From: Acidobacteriota bacterium
GTDB lineage: Bacteria > Acidobacteriota > Polarisedimenticolia > JACPZX01
Reading direction: 5' to 3'
Assembly (NCBI GenBank): GCA_016195325.1
Contig: JACPZX010000050.1
Span: 1 to 46,029 of the forward strand
Length of the DNA: 46,029 nt
A program made the position numbers and the translations under genes. The notes beneath the pieces are model-generated. The model was given only the letters and a program-made list of their open reading frames with translations. It made no database searches and was not told the origin of the DNA. Positions 1 through 7,884 of this stretch are shown piece by piece. How positions within the stretch are numbered: the first letter of the stretch is position 1; every line of letters begins with the position of its first letter.

Positions 1-653
1 ACCGTCGCCGGCGTGAAGCTCACCCCCTCGATGGGGCTGACCTCCTGGGCCGCGTTCACGAAGACCGGCGACGAAACGACCGTCATGGGAGATCTCGTCC
101 TCCTCGAGGACCAGGTGAACCCCGTGATGAGCGCGGCCCTCGACAACGGACTCGACGTCACCGCGCTCCACAACCACTTCTTGTGGGACTCGCCGCGAGT
201 CATGTTCATGCACGTCGGCGGCACCGGTGAGGAGTCGAAGCTCTCGGAGGCGGTAGGCCGGATCTTCGCCACGATCCGGGAGACGAACGGCGGGAAGGGG
301 AGCACACCAACTCCCCAAGCCGGTCCGAACGACCCGCTCGATGCAAAGAAGCTCGACGCGATGCTCGGTGCGGCGGGGGATCTCAAGGACGGCGTCTACA
401 AGGTCACCATCGGCCGCGAGACGAGGATGCACGGGGCGTCGATGGGAGGGGCGATGGGGGTCAACACCTGGGCCGCCTTCGCCGGGAGCCCTTCGAGCGC
501 CGTCGTGGACGGCGACATCGCGATGCTCGAGTCGGAATTGCAGGGGTATTGAAGGCGCTTCGCGGCGCCGGCATCAACGTCGTCGCGATCCATCTCGCGA
601 AGGGGCTGCGCGCGGCGCTCGATCGGACGGGGAACGCGGGGGCGGCGAGGTAG
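1..653 (+). pseudogene. DUF1259 (LppY/LpqO family) gene, frameshifted and internally deleted, 5' end outside window
   Basis: The frame is open from base 1, so the gene starts upstream. DUF1259 proteins carry two similar halves, and both are visible: one with GLTSWAAFTKTGDE and LDVTALHNHF, the other with GVNTWAAFAGSPSS. The second half hits a stop at 550-552, but adding one G to the G-run at 543-546 restores VLKALRGAGINVVAIH through to a TAG at 651-653. After VVAIH the sequence jumps to LAKGLRAALD. The stretch that in the first half reads NHFLWDSPRVMFMHVGGTGE is missing, about 20 codons. Function is unknown; family members are secreted or lipoproteins. I see a broken gene; whether it is decay or an assembly error cannot be told from the sequence. 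Confidence 0.75.
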
Positions 654-671
654 GAGGCGGTCAGCTCCGAG

Positions 672-923
672 TCATGCCGCCTGTCTCCAGCCTTTCGGCC
701 CCATCTTCATGTGGACACATGCGGGTCGGGGGTTCCTCGACATCGTCGCGGCGAGGAGTCGGTGCAGCTCTTCGATCCTCGGGATGACGACCTCGAAGTC
801 GCCGCAGCCGCCGCAGCGCCTGACCTCGATGTCGAGCAGGGTGACGCCGCGATACCTCGACTCCTCATACAGGTAGTTCTCTCGCCGTGAATCGAGGTCT
901 CCGCCACACTGGTCGCACTTCAT
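672..923 (-). CDS. Small MqsA/YgiT-type zinc-finger protein, lacks the HTH half
   Basis: The 83-residue protein begins MKCDQCGGDL and has a second pair of cysteines in RRCGGCGDFEV, giving the CXXC...CXXC zinc site of the MqsA/YgiT antitoxin N-terminal domain, followed by the typical PRIEELHRLLAAT helix. The start at 923 was chosen because the zinc finger begins there; upstream codons look non-coding. Full-length relatives continue into an Xre-type HTH of about 60 residues that binds the toxin-antitoxin promoter. Here the protein ends with an unrelated basic tail (KMGPKGWRQAA), so it probably cannot act as a repressor. No MqsR-like or other toxin gene is adjacent. It is either an orphan zinc-finger protein or a truncated antitoxin. 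Confidence 0.6.
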   Translation of the reverse strand: MKCDQCGGDLDSRRENYLYEESRYRGVTLLDIEVRRCGGCGDFEVVIPRIEELHRLLAATMSRNPRPACVHMKMGPKGWRQAA

Positions 924-1097
924 GGTTCTTCCCTCCGCGCCGTCACGAATCCCGTCACGACCTGTCCTCAATCCACCTCTCGCTCGTCGCCGTTCTCCAG
1001 CCAAGAGTACTCCCACGTTCACCATCTCGCCGCTCCACTCCTCCGCCGCCGCTCTGCTAGGATGACGGCGGCCTTTGGCAATCGGGGGAGAGCGGGA

Positions 1098-2348
1098 ATG
1101 ATTTGGGCGGGGAGTGGCCTGTCGGCGAAGTCCGACGGCCTGAAGGCGGCCGAGGAGGCAGCCTCAGCGGCGATGGCCGAGGCCGAGGAGGCAGCCTCAG
1201 CGGCGATGGCCGAGGCACGCCTCGAGCGCGCCGGGCTCGTCTTTCTCTTCTCGACCGCCGACCACGCGGCGAAGTACCCCGACATGCTCGCCTCCGTCCG
1301 GCGCATCACCGGGTGCGGCAACCTCGTCGGCTGCTCGGGTGCCGGCGTCCTCACCGCGGAAGGCGAGATTGAAGGGGAGAAAGGGGTCGCCGTCCTCGCC
1401 CTCGCGTCGGACCAGGCGACCGCCGCGCCGTTCGTCGTGCAGAACCTGAGAGGACGCGACCGCGATGCCGGGCGCGAGATCGGCGACCTCGTCGCGCCGT
1501 ACCGGCGGGGGGACTCCCTCCTCGTCGTCTTCCCCGACACGCTCAACTGCAACCCCGACGCCCTCTTCACCGGGATCGCCGACGTTCTCGGCGAGATCCC
1601 GGTCGTCGGAGGCGGCGCGGCCGACGACGGCGCCGGGAAGGCGACGTACCAGATGTGCGGCGGGAAAGTCGTCCAGAACGGCGTCACCGGGGTGCTGCTG
1701 TCGGGAAGTCTGAGCTCGTCCATCGGGGTGACGCAGGCGTGCCGGCCGATCGGCAAGCCCTTCATCGTCACCGAGTGCGACGGGAACGTCGTCACGAAGC
1801 TCGGCGACCGCCCGGCGGTGCAGGCCCTCGCCGAGGCGCTCGGCCCGTCGCTGTGGGAGGAGGTCAGCCGCCTCGCCGGCTTCATCTTCGTCGGCTTCCC
1901 CGTGGACGACCGCGTCGCGGGGGCCTCCTTCGACCGCGGCGGGTACATCGTGCGGAACATCATCGGCGTGGACGGTGAGAGCGGAGCGATCACCATCGGC
2001 AAGGAGGTCGCGAAAGGGGACACGATCAGCTTCGTCCTCCGGGATCCGATGAGCGCCCGCGACGATTTGAAGGCGATGCTCGACGAGGAGGCGGCGGTCG
2101 GGTCGCTCGCGACGCCGCGCCTCGGCCTCTACTTCAACTGCTGCGCCCGCGGCTCGGGGCTCTACGGCATGGAGGGGATCGACACCGCTTTCATCCGGCG
2201 CGCCTTCGACGCGCTTCCCGTCGCGGGGTTCTTCGGCTTCTGCGAGATTGCGTCCATGCGTGGAATTGCCCGGCTGCACAACTACTCCGGCGTGATGACC
2301 CTCGTCTCCGAGATGACCCCCGCGGAGGGGATGGAGAGCCTCCAGTGA
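1098..2348 (+). CDS. FIST domain signal-transduction protein
   Basis: About 416 residues. FIST_N and FIST_C domains are thought to bind small ligands such as amino acids, usually as input modules of signalling proteins. The N-terminal half shows LVFLFSTADHAAKYPDML and GCSGAGVLTAEGEIE, and the C-terminal half the FIST_C signature FNCCARGSGLYG followed by GFFGFCEIA. No kinase, cyclase or receiver domain is attached, so it stands alone. I chose the ATG at 1098 because GGGGGAGAG lies just upstream; an in-frame ATG at 1062 would add 12 residues. Its stop overlaps the ftcD start by one base, which suggests cotranslation with histidine catabolism. Residues about 18-39 contain a perfect 11-residue duplication. 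Confidence 0.85.
   Translation: MIWAGSGLSAKSDGLKAAEEAASAAMAEAEEAASAAMAEARLERAGLVFLFSTADHAAKYPDMLASVRRITGCGNLVGCSGAGVLTAEGEIEGEKGVAVLALASDQATAAPFVVQNLRGRDRDAGREIGDLVAPYRRGDSLLVVFPDTLNCNPDALFTGIADVLGEIPVVGGGAADDGAGKATYQMCGGKVVQNGVTGVLLSGSLSSSIGVTQACRPIGKPFIVTECDGNVVTKLGDRPAVQALAEALGPSLWEEVSRLAGFIFVGFPVDDRVAGASFDRGGYIVRNIIGVDGESGAITIGKEVAKGDTISFVLRDPMSARDDLKAMLDEEAAVGSLATPRLGLYFNCCARGSGLYGMEGIDTAFIRRAFDALPVAGFFGFCEIASMRGIARLHNYSGVMTLVSEMTPAEGMESLQ
1149..1214 (+). repeat. 33-bp perfect tandem duplication inside the FIST gene
   Basis: Bases 1149-1181 and 1182-1214 are identical. In frame they code twice for AEEAASAAMAE, an alanine/glutamate helix just before the first FIST beta strand. The unit length is a multiple of three, so the frame is kept. 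A perfect repeat without synonymous changes suggests a recent duplication. Confidence 0.9.
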
Positions 2349-4027
2349 TGCGCCTCGTCGAGTGCGTCCCGAACTTCTCCGAAGGCCGCGACCGCGGCGT
2401 CATCGATCGGATCACCGCCGAGGCGGCCGGGGTCGAGGGGGTCGCGCTCCTCGACGTGGACCCCGGCGCGGGGACGAACCGCACCGTCGTGACCTTCGCC
2501 GGCCCCCCCGAGGCGGTCGCCGAGGCCGCCTTCCGCTGCATCCGGAAGGCCGCCGAGCTGATCGACATGGCGAAGCACCACGGGGAGCACCCCCGGATGG
2601 GGGCGACCGACGTCTGCCCGTTCGTTCCGCTCTCGGGGGTCACGATGGAGGAGTGCGTGGAGATCGCGCGCGCCGTCGGGAAGCGCGTGGGCGCCGAGCT
2701 CGGCATCCCCGTCTACCTCTACGAGAACGCCGCGTCGCGCCCGGAGAGGCGGAGCCTCGCCGACATCCGTCAGGGGGAGTACGAGGGGCTCAAGGACAAA
2801 CTGAAAAATCCGAAGTGGAAGCCCGACTTCGGCCCGGCCGCCTTCCACGCGGGAACCGGCGCCACCGTGATCGGGGCGCGCGAGTTCCTGATCGCCTACA
2901 ACGTCTCGCTCAACACGAAGGACCGGCGCCTCGCCGAGGAGATTGCCCTCAACATCCGCGAGGCGGGGAGGCCGAAGAAGGGACCGGACGGCAAGCCGAT
3001 GGTGGACGCGTCGGGGGAGGCGATCCGGATCCCGGGGACGCTCACGGAGTGCCGCGCGACGGGGTGGGTGATCCCCGAGTACGGCCGCGCGCAGGTGTCG
3101 ATCAATTTGACCAACTACCGCGTCACGCCGCCGCACGCCGCCTTCGAGGAGGTCTGCCGGCAGGCGGCCGCGCTCGGATTGCGCGTGACGGGAAGCGAGA
3201 TCGTCGGCCTCATCCCTCTCGAGGCGATGCTCATGGCGGGGCGCTACTACCGCGAGCGGCAGGGGAAGAGCCCGGCCGTCCCGGAGCGCGACCTCATCGA
3301 GATGGCCGGGCAGTCGCTCGCCCTCAGCGACGTCGGGCATTTCGATCCGTCGAAGAAGATCATCGAGCACCGCTTCCGGGGCGCGGCGGGGTTCGCCTCG
3401 CGCACCGTTCTCGAGTTCGTGGACGACGTCGCGGCCGACACGCCGGCTCCGGGCGGTGGATCGGTCGCGGCGCTGTGCGGATCGCTGGCGGCCGGTCTCG
3501 CGGCGATGGTCGCGGGGATCACCTATCCAAGGAAGGACGCGGAGGCGAACAGGCCGAAGCTCGCGGCGCTCGGCGGGCGGGCCTCGGAGCTGAAGGCGCA
3601 GCTTCTCGCCTCGGTCCAGGCCGACTCCGACGCCTTCGATCGGATGATGGCCGCACGCCGCCTCAAGGCCGCGACCCCCGGCGAGAAGGCGGTGAAGGAA
3701 GCCGCGGTCCTCGAGGCGACGATCGGCGCCGTCGAGGTGCCGCTGTCGGTCGTGCGCGGCGCGGCGGAAGTCCTCTCGGTCGCGTCGGAGGTCGCCGCAA
3801 TAGGCGCCGCCTCGGCCCTCAGCGACGCCGGCGTCGCGGCCCTCGCCGCCCTCGCGGCGGCGGAAGGGGCTTTCGACAACGTCGTGATCAACCTTCCCGG
3901 CGTCACCGATCCCGCGCGGGCCGGCGCCCTCCGGCGCGAGGCCGATGCGGCGCTCGCCTCGGCGAAGGGAAGCGCCGCCGGGATCCGCGCCCGGGTGGAA
4001 CGGGAGCTGAGAGCCGCCGCGAAGTGA
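2348..4027 (+). CDS. ftcD: Bifunctional glutamate formimidoyltransferase / formimidoyl-THF cyclodeaminase
   Basis: 559 residues, the length of the fused enzyme. It moves the formimino group from formimidoyl-glutamate to tetrahydrofolate and then releases ammonia to give methenyl-THF, the last steps of one histidine degradation route. The transferase half starts MRLVECVPNFSEG and has KHHGEHPRMGATDVCPF, where His81 matches the catalytic His82 of the mammalian enzyme. The cyclodeaminase half starts near residue 354 with FVDDVAADTPAPGGGSVAAL. The ATG at 2348 shares one base with the FIST stop; a GTG at 2345 is an alternative. No other hut genes are in the window, so the enzyme may serve folate one-carbon supply from imported histidine. 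Confidence 0.95.
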   Translation: MRLVECVPNFSEGRDRGVIDRITAEAAGVEGVALLDVDPGAGTNRTVVTFAGPPEAVAEAAFRCIRKAAELIDMAKHHGEHPRMGATDVCPFVPLSGVTMEECVEIARAVGKRVGAELGIPVYLYENAASRPERRSLADIRQGEYEGLKDKLKNPKWKPDFGPAAFHAGTGATVIGAREFLIAYNVSLNTKDRRLAEEIALNIREAGRPKKGPDGKPMVDASGEAIRIPGTLTECRATGWVIPEYGRAQVSINLTNYRVTPPHAAFEEVCRQAAALGLRVTGSEIVGLIPLEAMLMAGRYYRERQGKSPAVPERDLIEMAGQSLALSDVGHFDPSKKIIEHRFRGAAGFASRTVLEFVDDVAADTPAPGGGSVAALCGSLAAGLAAMVAGITYPRKDAEANRPKLAALGGRASELKAQLLASVQADSDAFDRMMAARRLKAATPGEKAVKEAAVLEATIGAVEVPLSVVRGAAEVLSVASEVAAIGAASALSDAGVAALAALAAAEGAFDNVVINLPGVTDPARAGALRREADAALASAKGSAAGIRARVERELRAAAK

Positions 4028-5400
4028 CCATCCTCGCCGGGGCGCTCGCCGCGCTCCTCGCCGGCGCGTCCCCGGCGCCACCCTCCGTGGATCTCGAGAT
4101 CGACCGGCGTGTCCCCGAGGAGTTCGTCCGTCTCCTCGAGAAGAGAATCATCGACGACGACTCGCTCGACGCCTGGCTCGACCTTCCGGGGAACGCGGAG
4201 CTGTTCAGACAGGGGGCCGTCCGCGGGGAGCTGACCCGCGAGGAGCTCCGCGAGAACCTCTGGAACGCCATCCTCGGCCACGCCTCGCGCCGCGGGCACG
4301 GGCTCGGGAGCCTCGCCTTCGATCCCCCCGGCGACCTCATCCGGATGCTCGACGAGATCACGGCGCGCGAGCCGGAGATCAGGCAGCGCGTCGCGGATCG
4401 GGTGGCCGCGTACCTTCCCGCGGACGCGCCGCCCATCCGCGCCGTGGTCCGGCTCCATCTCGGGGGGACGTGGGACGGGAGGACGCGCGACGACATCTAC
4501 ATGAACCTCACCTTCCTCCACGGCTACACGGCGCCCTGGTTCGCCGGGATCGAGGGGATCCTCGCGCACGAGCTGACGCACATCGTCCACCGGCAGTTCG
4601 ACGGCCCCCCGGAGGACGCGACGACCCCGGAGGGGCTCTTCGCCGTCGCGCTGGCGCAGATTCACTCGGAGGGGATCGCCCGTCACGTGGAGAGCGGCCT
4701 TCTCGCGGGGCCGTACCCGCAGGGGAGCTACGCCGCCTTCGTCGAGGCGAAGCACCGAGACGATCTCGCCGGGTTCACGACGGCGCTCCGGCACACCGAG
4801 GATCTCAGGACGACATGCCTCGAGCTCAAGGACGCCCTCACCTGCCGCAGGCTGATCCAGACCGGCCTCTGGCGCGGCGGCGAGACGTACGTGGTGGGGC
4901 AGGGGATGGCGCGCGCGATCGAGGCGGCGCTCGGGAGGGGGACGCTGGCCTCCAGTTTCGCGTCGGGAGGGGCGGGGTTCTTCAGGCTCTACGTCCAGGC
5001 GACGAAGATGCTGCCGGACCTTCCGCACTTGAGCGACGCCTTCGAGGCGACGCTTCCCGCGGCCGACGCCTACCTCGCGGCGAAGCGCGAGGCGTGGCGG
5101 CTCCGCCGGGATGCCCGGGCCGCCTTCGCGCGGAGCGACTACGCGGCGGCGGAGGTCGCGTGCCGCAAGGTCACCGATCTCGATCCGGCGGATCCGATCG
5201 CCGCCTACAACCTCGCGTGCGCGCTGTCGCGGCGCGGGAACGAGAGCGGCGCCCTCGAGTGGATCGAGCGCTCGATGAAGCTGGGGTACACCGACCGCGA
5301 GCACATGGCGGCGGACCCGGATCTCGACCCGCTGCGGCACGGGAAGTCGTACGGGAAGTTTCTGGAGCTGATCGGGACGGCGAAAACTCCGCAGCCCTGA
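4024..5400 (+). CDS. HELTH zinc metallopeptidase-like protein with C-terminal TPR
   Basis: 458 residues from the GTG at 4024, which overlaps the ftcD stop by four bases (GTGA). The N-terminus (TILAGALAALLAGASPAPPS) looks like a short signal peptide without a clear positive region. Near residue 180, GIEGILAHELTHIVHRQF gives the HEXXH zinc motif, flanked by an aromatic-rich segment as in DUF5700/DUF2268-like putative peptidases; the third ligand is not certain. Residues about 360-440 form one or two TPR-like helix pairs (AAYNLACALSRRGNESGAL). It may be an envelope protease acting on an unknown substrate. The link to ftcD is positional only. Confidence 0.7.
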   Translation: MTILAGALAALLAGASPAPPSVDLEIDRRVPEEFVRLLEKRIIDDDSLDAWLDLPGNAELFRQGAVRGELTREELRENLWNAILGHASRRGHGLGSLAFDPPGDLIRMLDEITAREPEIRQRVADRVAAYLPADAPPIRAVVRLHLGGTWDGRTRDDIYMNLTFLHGYTAPWFAGIEGILAHELTHIVHRQFDGPPEDATTPEGLFAVALAQIHSEGIARHVESGLLAGPYPQGSYAAFVEAKHRDDLAGFTTALRHTEDLRTTCLELKDALTCRRLIQTGLWRGGETYVVGQGMARAIEAALGRGTLASSFASGGAGFFRLYVQATKMLPDLPHLSDAFEATLPAADAYLAAKREAWRLRRDARAAFARSDYAAAEVACRKVTDLDPADPIAAYNLACALSRRGNESGALEWIERSMKLGYTDREHMAADPDLDPLRHGKSYGKFLELIGTAKTPQP

Positions 5401-5413
5401 GCGGGCGGGAGGA

Positions 5414-7162
5414 TCACGTCGGGACGTCGATCTCCTTCGACGGATCGAACCTCTCGAAGTACATCCCGAGCGCCTCGATCCCCATCCACCCCTCGATGAT
5501 CGCCGGGATCGCGGCGGCCGCCGCGGCGAACGGAACGATGATCGCGCCGAAGACGGGCCAGCCGAAGACGATCGCCGCCGCCATGATCGCGGCCGTCGGC
5601 AGGAACGTCAGCGCGAGGACGAAGAGCCGGAGAACGCCGGCGATCATCTGCTGCCCCATCGCCTCGATCCCCCGCACCCGCTGCATCCCCAGGCGGTGCC
5701 ACGAAGGAAAGGCGAGAAGGGCCGCGTTCTGCACGAGCGACGTCACGAGGTTCAGGGGCGCCGATAGGATCGCCGCCCCGATCGCGATCGCGAGCCACCC
5801 CCCCGTCGGGATCCCTGCCGCGCCGCTCATCAAAGGCACCGCCATCGTGAGAAAGACGACCTGGATGAGAGACAGGACCGTGACCGGGGCGATCACCTCG
5901 CCGAGGACGAGCGACCGGCCCGAGAGGGGATAGGTCTTGATGAGATCGATCATCCGGAGGTCCATCCGGAAGTCGGAGCGGACGAGGCCGGGGCCCACGA
6001 GGACGAGCACCCCGGCGAGGACCAGGAAGACCGTCCCGAAGACGTGAAGGACCTCGGCCCACCCGTGGCGCGCGACCTGCGCCGACATGATCGTGAGCGC
6101 GACGGCGGGCCCGATCAGAATCAGGAGATGCCGCGGCGAGATGAGGCGGCTGGTCGCGATGAGGTTCTTCCAGAGGATCGCGACCTCGGGGCGCCCGTGA
6201 GGCCCGAGCACGAAGGGAGGGCGGCGGTCGCCGGCGCGGACCCTGAACCCGTCGCGCCTCCCGGTGACGGCACGGGCCGCGCGCTCCACGGCCTTCCGGG
6301 CCGCGCGATCGGCCGAGGCCTCCTCGAAGGCGAAGTCGGACCGGATGACCCACGCGTAGTTGAGGACGAGGATCCCGAGGGCCGGGACGAGGGCGAGGAG
6401 GAACGCCGGCAGGTCGGCCGCGAAGATCGGGTGGATGAGGAGGCGTGTCGGGAGCAGGATCCACGCGAGCGGCCCCGCCGTGACCATCTGCGCCGCATAC
6501 GTCTCCATGTGGCCGTGCTCCGAGGCGAGGGGAGGCCGCAGCCAGAAGAGCCACCACGCGCCGACGGCGAGAACGACGGCGCCGACGGCCGCGAAGACCG
6601 GCCACGTGCGGCGCACGGCGCTCGTTCCGTGGGTCAGGAGATTCGACCGCACGATCGTCGTCGCGAGGAAGTGGAGCTGGATCGAGGCGAGGACGATCCA
6701 TGCGCCGATGAACGCGCGGGGGAACGACGGCGCGATACGCCCCAGGGCGAAGAAGCTGAGCATGAAGACGCCGAAGAGGATGCCGAACTGGCTCCTCATG
6801 AGGCTGAAGTCGATGAGCTGGCGGCGGGTCAACGGCGCGGGGAAGAGGAAGGCGACCTCCGTCTCGCTGAAGTCCAGGACGGGCTTCGCCCCGGGCCAGA
6901 GCCAGCGGAGGAGCGCGGCACCGAGAGCGAGCGCCGCAAGCCCGGCCTCGATCGTGGTCGTGACGTCCCCCGGGAAGACGATGCCGCGCTGCCGCATCAT
7001 GTCGAAGGCGTTGACGGCGCGCCACGGGCGCCAGACGAAGATGATGTACGCGAACCCGACGATACTGCCTGCGAGGTACCGCGCCTGCCGGAGGCGCTTC
7101 ACGCGCGTCACGAGGCGGTTCTTGAGGGTGCGGGCCTGGAGCTCGAGGAGGACGCCGATCAC
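5414..7162 (-). CDS. ABC exporter permease, large multi-pass protein
   Basis: 582 residues. After a basic N-terminus (LQARTLKNRLVTRVKRLRQ) come many hydrophobic segments grouped in two halves (AYIIFVWRPW; FGILFGVFMLSFFALG; WILLPTRLLI; then a loop and HVFGTVFLVLAGVLVLVGPG and later helices), as in the putative ABC exporter permease family PF16962. The GTG at 7162 overlaps the ATPase stop (GTGA), so the pair is translationally coupled. It would form the membrane pore of an exporter with the ATPase at 7159-7884; the substrate is unknown. It is the last gene of a five-gene minus-strand operon and ends 13 bases from the convergent peptidase gene. Confidence 0.8.
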   Translation of the reverse strand: MIGVLLELQARTLKNRLVTRVKRLRQARYLAGSIVGFAYIIFVWRPWRAVNAFDMMRQRGIVFPGDVTTTIEAGLAALALGAALLRWLWPGAKPVLDFSETEVAFLFPAPLTRRQLIDFSLMRSQFGILFGVFMLSFFALGRIAPSFPRAFIGAWIVLASIQLHFLATTIVRSNLLTHGTSAVRRTWPVFAAVGAVVLAVGAWWLFWLRPPLASEHGHMETYAAQMVTAGPLAWILLPTRLLIHPIFAADLPAFLLALVPALGILVLNYAWVIRSDFAFEEASADRAARKAVERAARAVTGRRDGFRVRAGDRRPPFVLGPHGRPEVAILWKNLIATSRLISPRHLLILIGPAVALTIMSAQVARHGWAEVLHVFGTVFLVLAGVLVLVGPGLVRSDFRMDLRMIDLIKTYPLSGRSLVLGEVIAPVTVLSLIQVVFLTMAVPLMSGAAGIPTGGWLAIAIGAAILSAPLNLVTSLVQNAALLAFPSWHRLGMQRVRGIEAMGQQMIAGVLRLFVLALTFLPTAAIMAAAIVFGWPVFGAIIVPFAAAAAAIPAIIEGWMGIEALGMYFERFDPSKEIDVPT

Positions 7163-7884
7163 GTGGTCTTCGTCACTTTGAAGAAGATCTCCTCGAGCGT
7201 CGCGTCCTTCGAGATCTCCCCGACGCTCGCCGAGATCTCCTCGAGCGTCCCGTGGATGATCTTCTTCCCGCCGTGGAGGACGAGCACCCGGTGGCAGATC
7301 TCCTCGACGAGGGAGAGGAGGTGGGAGCTGATGAGGATGGCGCACCCGGCGGCGGCGCGCGCGGCGATCGTCTGCTTCATGCGGCGGATGCCGGCGGGGT
7401 CGAGGCCGGTCAGCGGCTCGTCGAAGATGAGGACCTTCGGGTCGTGGATCAGGCCGCAGGCGATCGAGAGCTTCTGCTTCATCCCCCGGGAGAGCTCGAG
7501 GGGAAGGGCCCTCTCGCGTCCGGTCAGCTCGAGCTCCTCGAGGAGCGTAGCGGCGGCCGACGTCATCCCGTCGACGCCGTAGAGGCGGCAGACGAACCTC
7601 AGGTGCTCCTCGACGGTCAGGTACTCGAAGAGCTTCGGCTCGTCCGGAATGAAGGAGACGAGCCGCTTCGCCTCGACGGGGTCGTCCTTGATGTCGTGGC
7701 CGCCCACCTGGATGCGGCCGCCGCTCGGCGGGATGATCCCGGCGAGGCACCTCAGGGTGGTCGTCTTCCCGGCGCCGTTGGGCCCGACGAGGCCCAGGAC
7801 TTCACCGGCCGGGACGGTCAGCGAGAGGGAATCGACGGCGCGGAAATCGCCGTAGAGCTTGGTGAGATCCTGGACCTCGATCAT
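7159..7884 (-). CDS. ABC transporter ATP-binding protein
   Basis: 241 residues starting MIEVQDLTKLYGDF. Walker A is GPNGAGKTTT (about residues 34-43), the signature is LSRGMKQKLSIACGL, and Walker B is VLIFDEPLTGLDPAG, all intact. This is the ABC-2 exporter class with a short C-terminal extension (LEEIFFKVT). The ATG overlaps the stop of the J-domain gene by four bases and its own stop overlaps the permease start by four, so it is tightly coupled to both. An export role is inferred from the permease type. Confidence 0.92.
   Translation of the reverse strand: MIEVQDLTKLYGDFRAVDSLSLTVPAGEVLGLVGPNGAGKTTTLRCLAGIIPPSGGRIQVGGHDIKDDPVEAKRLVSFIPDEPKLFEYLTVEEHLRFVCRLYGVDGMTSAAATLLEELELTGRERALPLELSRGMKQKLSIACGLIHDPKVLIFDEPLTGLDPAGIRRMKQTIAARAAAGCAILISSHLLSLVEEICHRVLVLHGGKKIIHGTLEEISASVGEISKDATLEEIFFKVTKTT

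Noticed and set aside
2362-4023. Long open frame ahead of the HELTH peptidase in the same frame
   Set aside because: It is antisense-like arginine-rich translation of ftcD; the peptidase begins at the GTG at 4024.
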